Shown one piece after another: positions 1 through 10,069 of a stretch of DNA of 64,000 nucleotides (within the stretch, counting starts at the first letter, position 1; every line of letters begins with the position of its first letter). Where the stretch lies: NCBI GenBank assembly GCA_032716605.1, contig CM064480.1, forward strand, positions 47,214,932-47,278,931, read 5' to 3'. This DNA is from Paralithodes platypus. Lineage: Eukaryota; Arthropoda; Malacostraca; Decapoda; Lithodidae. Both the position numbers and the translations under genes were made by a program. A model generated the notes under the pieces. The model was given only the letters and a program-made list of their open reading frames with translations. It made no database searches and was not told where the DNA came from.

Positions 1-282
1 AACGTAAACATGATTTTCTTATTACTGTTTAGTCTTACTGTGGTTGCTGTTTACTGAGGTGAAGGTAATTCACGTATTATTCACTCTTATGTATTTTATA
101 TTGGTTTTGGTGTTAATTCATATTGTATTACACTTAGTTTGTAGATCCACTTTAATTTTAAATAACGCATTTTTTCATTGTCTAGGATCATAATGTACAC
201 CTGAAGATGGCCTCTGGTTGTGGCCGAAAATTAGTTAATAAAGATGGAGCTCAGCAACATATTGTCCCTATTCTTCCTACTG
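1..282. other. Unannotated AT-rich DNA
   Basis: I see no gene, RNA gene or recognisable repeat in this stretch. A short reading frame that enters the adjoining TA and AG arrays is dipeptide-repeat noise. Confidence 0.6.

Positions 283-358
<76 letters not shown>
283..358. repeat. (TA)n microsatellite
   Basis: Uninterrupted TA dinucleotides, followed after a short break by a second small TA run to about 377. Confidence 0.97.
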
Positions 359-360
<2 letters not shown>

Positions 361-390
361 TGTATATATATATATATGAGGGAGAGAGGG

Positions 391-393
391 GAG

Positions 394-466
<73 letters not shown>

Positions 467-500
467 TAGATAGGTAAGTAGATAGATAGGTAGACAGATA
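391..500. repeat. (AG)n then (GATA)-like microsatellite
   Basis: AG repeats are uninterrupted at about 397-462 and grade into imperfect TAGA/TAGG tetranucleotides to about 500. Apparent open frames here encode only Arg-Glu or Tyr-Ile dipeptides. Confidence 0.95.
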
Positions 501-1128
501 TGAAAGGTATGTCCTATCAATATACCCACCTTGATATTATTTACCTTTTCTACCCCATATTTCTTGCTGAGTAGTTTTATTTCAGTCGCCTGCTGGTAGC
601 CTAAGGATCTCAGGATTAGAAGAGTTAAAGGAATATTGTTAACACTAGGATTCTTCTAAACATACGTTTGTCAGGGCTTACAATATATATCAACATCCCA
701 CTGAAAACAAAATAATGCTAACTTTACAGAAAAATAGATGCAGCAAAAGTAATTGGCAGAAATATAATTTGTTTTCCACCTAAGCTTTCATAAACTAATC
801 TAGTATGACGACAGGAAAAACACAAATAAGCTGAGTGCACTTGAAATATACAGGGACATCGTGGTAATTATTTTGTCCATCTTAATGACATGGCCAATAT
901 TCATAGTCGCAGTTGAATTCGGTATTTGTTTTAACATCAACCAAGTGTGTTCATTATTGTAATGCCCTCGAAAATATCCCGCAACCCCAATAATGTACTA
1001 CCCGAGTTGACGTCAGGTATAGTGTAAAATAGTCGTTGATGGGAAGTCCAATAAACTCATCACGTGAATCACCACGAGACTATCATCTGGTTCTTACAAA
1101 TCGGACTAAGGTTACTATACTTTTGTAC
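501..1128. other. Unannotated intergenic DNA
   Basis: No open frame, RNA gene or repeat that I can recognise. Confidence 0.5.
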
Positions 1129-1330
1129 GTCCGTGGTAGTACAGTGGGTTAGCGCGCGGGCCTGGTTGACCTATGGGGTACATGGTCACTAACCAGGGTT
1201 CGAACCCCACCCATGGCATCTCAAAACCTGTGGGTTTTTAGGAGGGTTAAACTCCCTTCAGGGGTTCGAGCCCCGCACCAGGAAAGGTTGACCCTAAGTG
1301 GGCCTGGGGAGTTGTCAGGACAGAAAAATT
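1129..1330 (+). mobile_element. tRNA-derived SINE-like element
   Basis: An A-box-like segment at about 1134-1154 (TGGTAGTACAGTGGGTTAGC) is followed by a perfect B box GGTTCGAACCC at 1197-1207. A second B-box-like copy, GGTTCGAGCCC, lies at 1263-1273. The intervening arms do not form a clean cloverleaf, so a functional tRNA is unlikely. Two B boxes suggest a dimeric or rearranged SINE head. Confidence 0.55.
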
Positions 1331-1665
1331 CCCTTCACACCCAGCATTTCAATTATACTTAAATAATGTTAATGCAATTACATGAAAGTAATGCAAAATA
1401 TAGATACATACTACGTATGGTAGTATAAGTATGCCTACCCTGTTTATAATAGTAAACAAATTAAACACCCTTAGTATGGTATGGCGCAGTCTTATATTAC
1501 ATTGCGGCTATTTTAGACGATTATATTAGCTTTCGAAAGGGTCTGTTGAAGTAAAAGTTATAGATGAACTATAGTTTGCAACCTCGGTTGCCTGAGGTTC
1601 TTTTTAAGTTGTGAAGAATCGTCATATAGTCGCCAGAATAACATGCATTACAAGCGTCACACTAC
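1331..1665. other. Unannotated DNA upstream of the LTR
   Basis: Nothing recognisable. This is the left flank of the LTR that starts at 1666. A target-site duplication cannot be tested because the right LTR is absent. Confidence 0.5.
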
Positions 1666-3588
1666 TGTGACGCTCCTGCATAGTAGCCACGTGCGGGCAT
1701 GCGCGAGTGTCGGCTGCCCAGCCGTTTAGAAACCGGCTGGCGGCAGCGGGCTGGCCGGCTTTTCCTTAGTATATATCCTACGACAATGTAACTAATGTCT
1801 GGGATATTCATATGTTGTTTCACAGCTTGAAGCTGCCCTTATTCTTAACCAACACATCTTAGTATATTTTATTCTCGATAGTTGATTGTTTCATTATTAT
1901 ATATAAGATGTAAGTCTAGTGAGAGTGGGAGGAGACGAGCGGGAGAGAGAGAGAGCAAGCGAGCAGGGTGGGGGAGGTGAGGGTTGCTTTTCCTCCTCCT
2001 CCCTCCTCCCTCCCGGAGGAGTTGCTCGCCCGCGTGGCCTTTTCTCTCGGTTTTGATTGGCTGGTGGTTCCTGGCGCCTTCTGCAGGCCTGCTGCCGGGT
2101 GACGTAGCGGCCTGTGATTGGCTGACCACTGTGCCTTTGTGTGGGATCCTGGAGGGGTCCAGAGGAGCTATTCTCCTCAGAGCTCACCTCACTGTCGTAC
2201 CCTTAAGACCTCCTTGATATCTATCCCTCTCAACCCCACTTAGAAACTTTCTCTCTTACTTTGTATACCTTCTTTCCACTACTTCACCAATCTATTTAAT
2301 TATCCCATCCCCTTGATAGACCTTATATCTATCATTGTATTAACGACGAGCTCTCAGATAACTAGATAGGATTTTGGGCCTTATGCAGAGATATAATTGT
2401 TAATGAGACCTAGGAAGCTTTTTTGTTGTCTCATATTTGGTGGTTTCATGCTTGCTAGTGTGTTCTTGTGGCAGGTGAGCAGGGGCTAGACCGGAGGGGG
2501 GCTTTTTGTGATCCTTTAAGTAAAGTCTGCTGGTGGGAGTCCTGTGGACCTGCACGACTTTACTAGGATACCCGTGGGAGTCTGGGGGCATTTTCTTGTC
2601 TGTGAGCCTGTGTGTCTAGTGTTGTGTTGTGTGAGGGCCCTTGCCTAGTCCACTCAGCACTGCGCTAGCACATCTAGCATTTGTTTTAGGGTCGCCAGGA
2701 GAGAGTCAGATACTTGGGATCTGAGTCTCTCAAGAGACCACCCTTTCAATTAGAGTAATTTGGCGCACAGACTTGGGAACGTCCCTAGGCTAGGGCAGGT
2801 GGCTCAGCCCGGGTATCCGAAGCCTATATCCTTCCGGCTAGACCTCTGCCACCTGGCAGATTAACCGCTAGGGGTTTATTATATCTGTATGCTTGTTATT
2901 GTGCCACAGTTTACCGTCTTTGTGAGCATTGTGAGTCAGGGTGTGGCTTAGAGACTCTGTCCGAGCAGGCTTGCCTGACTAAGAGTGAGAAGCACACCTG
3001 TATGTGGTTATGTTGCGAGTTGCTGCCATTATTTAATTATACCTATGCCATTATACACTGTATGGCCTATCACTAGTATTTATTCCTGCTTATGAGATAA
3101 GAGTTCTCTAAATCCGTAACTTACTTTCTTTGCTAAGCATCAGATCCTACAGTGGCCGCATGCAGTTTAGAAACCCGCATCTTGTCTACCTATACGATGT
3201 TTTGAGGACTGTTTGCTTTCACCTTCTTTCACGCAGGGGTGATTAGTTGTATTAATTAACGTAACGTTAAATGTACTTTCTTCTAGTTTGTTATTAAATT
3301 GTTTCTGCAATTTAATTCCGTTATCTATCTTTTCCTTGAAGCTTTAAGTCAACTTAGTTGTGTGATCTTTTATATAGCCTACTTGACTATCAGCAGTCTA
3401 TAGTGCGTGCACCCTGTAACCGAGTCATAGGATACCTCGTTGTCCAGGCAGGACTCTAGACGGCTTAGGGTGGTTTGTTGCCTGGGTTTATAGATAAGGG
3501 TGGGATCTAGTGTTTTCCGTTGTTGCTTGTTGCCGCATATCTAATCCAATAGAAAGAGCCCAGTGTTTATATATCCCAGGACGTAACA
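1666..3588 (+). mobile_element. 5' LTR of a Ty3/gypsy-like retrotransposon (copy E1)
   Basis: The segment begins TGTGACG, ends GTAACA, and is followed after two bases by a TGG-initiated primer-binding site, which fits TG...CA LTR boundaries. It aligns in pieces with the interrupted LTR at 38263-43987: a GTGATTGGC-containing block near 2110 matches 38550, a block starting GGTCGCCAGGA near 2690 matches 43118, and the final 100 bases match 43890-43987. At about 1.9 kb it is long for an LTR. A CT/GA-rich stretch sits at 1915-2020. The rest of the element continues downstream as gag and protease. Boundaries rest on two copies only. Confidence 0.7.
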
Positions 3589-3590
3589 AA

Positions 3591-3606
3591 TGGCGACCTT
3601 GCATAG
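3591..3606 (+). promoter_or_regulatory. Putative primer-binding site
   Basis: TGGCGACCTTGC begins two bases after the LTR CA end. A leading TGG pairs with the CCA end of a tRNA, and TGGCGACC starts are common in Ty3/gypsy elements (family knowledge). The priming tRNA was not identified. Confidence 0.6.
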
Positions 3607-3806
3607 GATTTACTGAACAGAGGAATATAGTGGTCATTTGTTTTGAGATTCCTTATGATTAGAGGAATACAGTGGACATAGAGTTTTTTTTTTGGGAGCA
3701 ACCAATATAACACATTAAAGACTTTAAATAACATTAGTATATATATATACTTGCATAGGAGATAAGGCACATTCTATAACAGTGATAATTACTGCAGTGC
3801 ACAAAC

Positions 3807-5021
3807 ATGTCTAATACATCAGAACACAGTGGTGGGTCAGGTCACGATACGGGCTCGGAGGGAGAAAGACCGGTGGAGTGGCTAGTCGATAGCGAGGAGG
3901 GTGCTAGCAGATTTTTAGAGGTGCCCCTTACCGCTGCCAGGGTGTTGAAGCTGAATAAGTATGGCTTAAAGTGTGTGGCAGGTCTTCAGGGTCACCAGGG
4001 TTTAAGTGGCATGAGGAAAGATCAGCTGAGGACTTTGATATTGGGTTTAGAAGGGAGAGACCTGGGTGGAGAGGCGACTGGGGGCCCTGGTCCCCAGCCC
4101 CCCCTCCACTCTACCCCCATATCAAACGTCAGGGTGCCTGAATTTAGTACATACCCCCAAGTTGATGGTCAATGGCAGCGTGGAATTCAATCACAGGGAC
4201 CCTCTCCATTAAATGCACCTTCCCCTCCTCAAGGGTTGACTCCAGATTTGTTGTTTCGGCTTGAGATGGCCAAGGTTGAGGTTGCTAGAGCTCAGGTTGA
4301 GGCCGCCGAAAGACAGGTTAGTGTGCAGGCTGAGGTTGCTGCTAGAGCTCAGGTTGAGGCTGCTAGAGCTCAGGCTGAGGCTGCAGAGAGAACAGCTATA
4401 CGAGAGGCTGAACTGCAGGCAGAGTCTACTAGGTATCGGGCTGACAGGGAGCTGGAGAGATCTCGAGTGGAGGTAACAGGGCGAAATATTGGGGAAGGTA
4501 ACAGACATCGGGACCAATCATTGTCGCACCTGCTTAAACTAGTTCCTGTGTTCGATGAATCATGTGTGACTGAGTTTTTTATGCGATTTGAGAAGAAGTG
4601 TCAGGAACACTAGTGGCCTCAGGAAAAGTGGGCAGCATTAGTTTCATCAAAACTCCTAGGAAAGGGGCTAAAAGCGTATGATGCACTACCTTTAGAGTCC
4701 TGTGTAGTTTATGATGAGCTAAAGAAGGCTGTGCTACGGGCCTATGAGTTACAACCAGAAACTTACCGCTTGAAGTTTCGGGGTGTTACTAAGGGCAAGG
4801 ATAGTACCTTCCTAGAACACGCCCGGGACTTGTCTGATGCACTACGACATTGGCTGCGTTCTGAGAGGGAAGCTACTTTTAAGGAGTTGAGGGAGCTGGT
4901 TCTCTTGGAGCAGTTCTTTAAGTGCACAGGTGGGGACTTAACATTAAATATAAAGGAAAAAAATCCTAGAACTCTCCAGGAGGCAGCAGAAATGGCTGAC
5001 CTCCGACTGTCATTAATTTGA
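3807..5021 (+). pseudogene. gag: gag of Ty3/gypsy-like element, broken by nonsense codons
   Basis: The frame starts at ATG 3807, 219 bases after the LTR, and runs in one frame to 5021, interrupted by TAG 4611-4613 and closed by TGA 5019-5021. The N-terminal part is followed by an Ala/Glu/Arg-rich heptad-like stretch (about residues 150-220, DNA tandem repeat about 4280-4390) likely to form a coiled coil. Next comes a capsid-like region with VPVFDE, FFMRFEK, WPQEKWA, AYELQPETYR and LREL..LEQF motifs, typical of retroelement capsid (SCAN-like) domains. The product would assemble the retrotransposon particle. The same frame continues past TGA 5019 into a zinc knuckle and protease, so both stops look like point lesions. 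I judge it non-functional unless stops are suppressed. Confidence 0.8.
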
Positions 5022-6684
5022 GGGTGCGAAGCAGCAGCTAGGAGTGAGTCGGGTGCAAAGGATCGTACCCCTCCCCCTCCCAAGAATTTTGATACACATA
5101 AACACACAAAACCAGGTAGCACTGACAATAAAACTGAACATAAACCAAATACCGTCCCGTATAAGAAGTCTAATGGTACCTCCCACTCCCAAGGGAATCC
5201 AAAGAGTAAAGAGTGTTTTGCATGTCACAAGGAGGGTCACTTTGCAAATGCTTGTCCGAACAAACCACCAAACAAGGTTGTGTCATTGGCCCGCAGCATA
5301 GGGGTGTCGCCTATATCTTCTGAGTTTGCCAAGGGTAGTTCGTCAGAGGTTGGGACACAGCCTGTGTTCAAGAGTCCGGAAGGCTCGAACCCTGTCCGCG
5401 ACGTCTTTGGGGGTCATAGAGGGCATGGTTTTGTGAGGTGGGCTGGCGAAAGGCGAGGAGTTAAGCTATTGCGTGATACTGGGGCTTCTCAGACCTTGTT
5501 AAAGAACTTTACTGGTAGGCCGATTAACGCTGCTCGGGTGGTGATAGTTCAGGGGATCAATGCTACGAAGTCCTATCCGCTGGTGCGGATGGAGCTGGAG
5601 GTGGGTGGTGTGGCGAAGGAGCTGGATGTCGGAATCATAGAGAACTTGCCTGTTGGGGGCGTCGACCTCCTCCTCGGCAACGACTTTGCGGTGCCTGCTT
5701 CTAAGGTTTCACCCTTGGTCGTTGCCGAGAAGGCGGCCGACGTTAGTAGGGAGGAACAGGAGCGGGTTGAGAAGTGTAGCGTACACACCATGGCGTGTGT
5801 TGTGATGCGTTCTCAGACATCCGGAGCCTTGCAGCCACCACCTCAGTCTATCAAACCGCGGAGGAAAGGTCACAAGAAAACGGGAAGTGTTGGTCAATTG
5901 GAGAGTTTTGAGCCGGCAGTGTTTCTTGGGGACTCATTATTGGCACCTATGTTAGAGTCTGGAGAGGCCCCAGGACCTGTCACAGCTAGTGAGGAGGTAG
6001 GGCAGGAAGAGACTCCGAGGCAGCAACGTTACACACGGAGAGAAAAAAGGGTTGCTCAGTTTGATATTGGGGGAGGACTTGGGTTGCTTCGGAAGCATCT
6101 AGACAGGTTGGTTCCCTCAGATATTTGTAAACTGCAGTTGGAGGATCCGGAAGTTCAGAAGTGTGGTAATGGTGCTGTCGAGATCAAACACGAGGACGGG
6201 GAAACATGTCATGTGAACCTGTTGGAGGAGTTTGTGAGGCAACCACCTGAGCAGCCTACTGTCCCTGCGTTGGTCTGCCGCGGCCAAGGTGGAGAAGGAG
6301 AGGGGGGTAGTACGGCACAGGTGAAGGAGAGTAGGGATTGTCATGTCTCGGCGGAGCAGTGGGCGGGGGACACGATTCTGGTGGCTGTGGAAGCGCTAGA
6401 GCACCTGGCTGAGCAGCAGTGTGCAGCGCTCCAGCACCCACTCGGTTCATACCCCACTGGTCGTGCCGAGCCCCTGAGTCTCACAACTCGGGCGGTGCAA
6501 GATGTTCCGCGGGCAGGTATCGTGAATGTTGAAAGACCGTTAGCCTCGTTGTTTCGGTGGTTCAAGGTGGGCGACGAGGCTTTGGCATGTTTGCCAGGTC
6601 AGGGTCGACCCATGGCTGCCAAGGGGGGTGGTCAAAAGGAGGACATTGAGCAGATTGGTGAGGTTGGCTGTGGAGTGGATGTGC
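5022..6684 (+). pseudogene. pol: gag C-terminus (CCHC knuckle), protease and rearranged pol remnants
   Basis: In the same frame as gag and open for 554 codons up to the N gap. A CCHC zinc knuckle (CFACHKEGHFANAC, 5214-5255) for RNA binding is followed by an aspartic protease: active site RDTGASQTLL at about 5472-5501, and LLLGNDF near 5670. Downstream, ETCHVNLLEEFV (about 6205) resembles the end of a Ty3/gypsy integrase. ALEHLAEQQ and LGSYPTGR (about 6390-6460) resemble the linker before reverse transcriptase, and FKVGDEALACLPGQGRP (about 6562) resembles the start of the integrase GPY/F domain. The last two are out of the usual order. No RT, RNase H or integrase catalytic motif is visible, so this is internally deleted, rearranged or mis-assembled at the gap. 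The protease call is strong; the integrase pieces are suggestive. Confidence 0.7.
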
Positions 6685-6784
6685 NNNNNNNNNNNNNNNN
6701 NNNNNNNNNNNNNNNNNNNNNNNNNNNNNNNNNNNNNNNNNNNNNNNNNNNNNNNNNNNNNNNNNNNNNNNNNNNNNNNNNNNN
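6685..6784. other. Assembly gap, 100 N
   Basis: Exactly 100 unknown bases, a conventional placeholder length. It truncates the retroelement frame; the sequence resuming at 6785 is unrelated to pol. Confidence 0.99.
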
Positions 6785-6815
6785 TCAATGTACGGTTACC
6801 CCTTTCTTTCTTGTA

Positions 6816-7159
6816 TCAAGGGGAGGCAGACCGTTTTATGGACCGCCTTCTCCCTCATGTTTAGCTCCACTAGTTTTGAGATTATATGACGTTCGGCCCA
6901 TTAGTTTGACGATTTTAACACCTCTCGCCCCATTTCGTTTTCAATTTTAAGACCTTTCGTACCCTTTAGGTGTCGATAATTTCCTGGCGAGCGTTAGCGA
7001 GCCTGCAATTTTAAGAGGAACCGACGTTCGGCCGGGACATTATTCTAACGAAAAATTTACACATGTTTTTCTAAGCTTGATGGAGGTCTAGGGAGGAAAC
7101 TAAAAAAATATATGAATACATGAATTAATAGACCAAACAAACGGCCAGTCTCCCCTTAA
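6816..7159 (-). mobile_element. Element X, copy 1, near full length
   Basis: Minus-strand copy of the window's most frequent dispersed repeat. It ends CCCCTTAA at 7152-7159 and begins TCAAGGGG at 6816, so one TTAA terminus has mutated. Landmarks are AAGCTTGATGGAGGTCTAGG near 7070 and a GGCGAGCGTTAGCGAGCC block near 6985. It contains no reading frame of its own. Confidence 0.7.
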
Positions 7160-7196
7160 GGCAAATTATAATTGGACCATTTTCAATCAATAGACA

Positions 7197-7398
7197 GACT
7201 TGAGAGACAAAACAAATCCTCCCAAATTAACACCATGAATAGAAATTGATGGTGAAAGATACACTGACTTGGGAGGTAGAATAGAGGCCTCCAAATATAA
7301 CAGCATGGAGAGACATGGATGGGGAATAATAGAAAGACTTGGGAGACAAAACGGAGATACCCCAAACAACACCATGGATGGATATTGATGGTCAAAAC
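7197..7398. repeat. Degenerate tandem repeat, three units of about 67 bp
   Basis: Three successive units share the plan GACTTGGGAGGCAAAA, then CC(T)CCAAA, AACACCATGGA and ATTGATGG. A related single unit appears again near 7967-8035. Confidence 0.65.
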
Positions 7399-7585
7399 TA
7401 GGCGAAGCTAGTCAATTGAGTGCGTAATTGCCAAAATAGATAGCACAGTTGCATACATAAGGTCTGCTTTTCTCCGTGATCTTATGTATGTAAATAAAAT
7501 CAGCAGGGTCACGTTACGAGTATAGTTATGTTCTGCAGATATTGATTCACCTGATTAGTCAACTGATATATCTTAGACTACACTT

Positions 7586-7799
7586 TTAATCCCTTCATTA
7601 CCGGTGCCGTACCTTTAACTATGTTCTGGTTACTATTATTCGATTTTATTCAGTTTAAAAAAGGCCTCCATTAACTAACCGGCACCCAACTTTCTCACTT
7701 CACCCACTTTAATACCACAGACCCTTCTTAAACTGCACAAAACCGTCTAAATTTAGCTAGAATATTATAAGGAAACGTCGCCGGTACAGAAGGGGTTAA
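7586..7799. mobile_element. Element M, copy 1 (214-bp TTAA-flanked MITE)
   Basis: Flanked by TTAA at both ends (7586-7589 and 7796-7799). The left end TTAATCCCTTC pairs as an inverted repeat with the right end GAAGGGGTTAA. It has the same 214-bp length as the copy at 34979. TTAA followed by CCC on the inner side is the hallmark of piggyBac-type ends. There is no coding capacity. Confidence 0.75.
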
Positions 7800-7830
7800 T
7801 ACAATCATGCTTACTTTGCTTCCGTACATA

Positions 7831-7833
<3 letters not shown>

Positions 7834-7872
<39 letters not shown>

Positions 7873-7958
7873 ACTTGTAGATGATTGTACCAGGAGGAGC
7901 ACTGTAAAAAGAGAGTATGCATAATGGAACACACAAACACACACACACACACACACAG
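7834..7958. repeat. (CT)n and (AC)n microsatellites
   Basis: CT repeats at 7834-7868 and AC repeats at about 7929-7957 flank about 60 bp of unique sequence. Confidence 0.95.
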
Positions 7959-8044
7959 GCAGAGATAGGAGGCGTAACACAGGCCTCCCAAAATAGCAAG
8001 GGTGAGGGAAATGGAAGGTATATTAGGAGGAAGCACTGGGTCGT

Positions 8045-8390
8045 TTAAGGGAGCCCACTTCGCTTTTTTTCATCTTTATCTCCCTCTCTCTTTGGTTCGT
8101 ATCCATTCGGCCCCATTCAGCCTACTGTTTTAAGATTGATATCCCCATCCAGGTGTCGATATCTTCCTGGCGAGCGAGAGCAAGCTTCGCCGAATACATT
8201 GTTATATAAAAAAAAAAAATTAAGCTTGCTTTCAAAACAAAAATATACATATGCTGGCTTGTTACCGCTCACCAGGAAAATATTGACACCTGGATGGGGT
8301 TAAACGTCTTAAAACAGTAGGCTGAATGGGGCCCAATGGACACAAGCGTGGGAAAGAGAGAAAAAAAGAGAAAGATAAAAAAAACACGGA
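8045..8390. mobile_element. Element Y, copy 1 (long inverted-repeat element)
   Basis: Left end TTAAGGGAGCCCAC. Arms at about 8098-8179 and 8262-8345 are reverse complements, both carrying CAGCCTACTGTTTTAAGA and CCCATCCAGGTGTC. They enclose an A-rich centre with AAGCTTGC motifs. The right end runs into element X at about 8400. It shares a GCTCGCCAGGAA-like block with X, so X and Y may be related. No reading frame. Confidence 0.65.
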
Positions 8391-8399
8391 AGGGAAGGT

Positions 8400-8730
8400 T
8401 TACATTTTCTTTGACCCCCTTCTCCCTTATGTTTTAGCCCCACTAGTTTTGAGTTTCTATGAAGATCGCTCAATTAGTTTGGTAATATTAAAACCTTTCG
8501 CCACATTTATTTGTAAATTGTATGACCTTTCGTGCAAATTCGGTGTCGATTTGCCCTAACGAATGATAGCGAGCAGGTAATTTAACGACATATAAGAGGC
8601 CGGGACATTTTTCTGCCAAAACATTTACAAATTTATCTCGAAGGGATGTTTTGGGGTACTTTTTTGTTAGTGTCCTGGAGGTCTACAGAACGAACTTGAA
8701 AACAGAGAGAACAAACAAAAATGATGTGCC
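8400..8730 (-). mobile_element. Element X, copy 2, diverged
   Basis: The same order of landmarks as copy 1 (CTTCTCCCTTATGTTTTAGC, CACTAGTTTTGAG, GGTGTCGAT, AGCGAGCAGG, CTGGAGGTCTA), but with more substitutions and no clear terminal TTAA. Confidence 0.55.
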
Positions 8731-9133
8731 CCACATCCCTATTCGGCAATACTGGTGCGGGATATGTAATTTGGTCTTTAGACCTAAATACTACATGAAC
8801 ATAAACAATGTATCACCCCGTTGGTCAATAACTACGGCATCAAAATGGAGGCCGTAGAAATAGCTGGCTGTTCTCCCTTATTACAGAATCTCTAGGTCTA
8901 CCTATCTATCTATATGCTCAGGCTCAATCCCCATTTTTACTATTTATATTTTTATTTTCTATTTTATTCTATTTTATTATTTTGTTTTCCTTATTTCTTG
9001 GGGGTGGCCGACTCAAGACAGAGCACGAACAGGGAAAACACAAAAACAACATAAAACAACGAACACACACAGATAAAACAACGACATCTCTAGGTGGGAG
9101 TTGAGAAGTCTGAAATAGTTGATGACAGCAGGG

Positions 9134-9135
<2 letters not shown>
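8731..9135. other. Unannotated; T-rich low-complexity patch
   Basis: 8938-9000 is a run of TTTTATT-type low complexity. No gene seen. Confidence 0.5.

Positions 9136-9184
<49 letters not shown>
9136..9184. repeat. (CT)n microsatellite
   Basis: Perfect CT dinucleotide array. Confidence 0.97.
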
Positions 9185-9188
<4 letters not shown>

Positions 9189-9397
9189 AAAGTGGCCTCC
9201 TCCTCTCAGTATTATTGCCTCTGAGTGTATCATCATTATCTACTTCAACTACTTTATCATACTCCATGCGACTCTTAGTTTACTCGGCCTCGTTATTACT
9301 CAAAACATGCATACGACGTCGCATTTTCGTATCTTGCATGTTGATGTCGTAATATAGCAATTCTGACAGTAACATCACTCAGTATGTTACTCTTGTA

Positions 9398-9552
9398 GCA
9401 GCATTCTGTAACTGTCTTCGTGGCGCAATGCATAAGTGTGTTGATTTTCGGTGTGAGCGTCCTGGGTTTGAATCCCCGGACTGCCACATGTGTTTGTTAA
9501 TTTCATTAATCGAGTTTAGGAGTAATGTTGGTTAGTGGAGAGAACATAATAA
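9398..9552 (+). mobile_element. tRNA-derived SINE, copy a
   Basis: A-box-like GTGGCGCAATGCATAAGTG and B-box GGGTTTGAATCCC, spaced as in tRNA-derived promoters, followed by a non-tRNA body ending near GGAGAGAACATAATAA. It matches the copy at 9724 over its whole length. Acceptor and anticodon stems do not pair well, which argues against a true tRNA gene. Confidence 0.7.
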
Positions 9553-9723
9553 GTAATTCTGGTTCAGTAGTAGTTTATCGAGAGGCCTTCCCTAGGGTTA
9601 AGCGCCCCATTAATTACTATTTCCATTCACCTATTCATAGCCTCCGATAGTGCAGTTGGAATGATTGTACATGCTAAGATTGGTATGCAGGATTCGAAAC
9701 TGCATAATAAATCGTAGGCTTGT

Positions 9724-9877
9724 GCAGCATTCTTTAACTGTCTTTGTGGCGCAATTCATAAGTGTGTTTATTTTCGGTGTGAGCGTCCTGGGTTCGAATC
9801 CCCGGACTGACACATGTGTTTGTTAATTTTATTAATCGAGTTTAGGAGTAAAGTTGGTTAGTGGAGAGAACATAATA
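9724..9877 (+). mobile_element. tRNA-derived SINE, copy b
   Basis: Direct repeat of copy a, 326 bp downstream, with a cleaner B box (GGTTCGAATCC). The two share both box regions and the tail, with scattered substitutions. An antisense open frame over each copy is a shadow of the conserved tRNA-like part. Confidence 0.7.
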
Positions 9878-9884
9878 ATTCATT

Positions 9885-10040
9885 AGTATTTCAGATAAGT
9901 TGTCAACGTCGTTAGCAAGTAATAAGGTGTTACTTCATTAGTATGTAAACATGTCATAACATGTGATCCCGTTAAATTCCACTGTCTTTTCACTAGTATT
10001 TCAGATAGATTATAAAGTTTTAAGCAAGTAATAAGGTGTA
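9885..10040. repeat. Short direct repeat pair
   Basis: TAGTATTTCAGATA...AGCAAGTAATAAGGTGT occurs at about 9887-9931 and again at about 9996-10040. Confidence 0.6.
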
Positions 10041-10069
10041 AACTAATTTGTCTATATATAATTTAGATT

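Noticed and set aside
207..529. Open frames across TA/AG repeats
   Set aside because: They encode only Tyr-Ile or Arg-Glu dipeptides from microsatellites, and the same happens at 7728, 9094, 19832, 26973, 45913 and 60082.
5573..6565. Minus-strand frames opposite gag-pol
   Set aside because: Antisense to a frame with clear protease and zinc-knuckle motifs.
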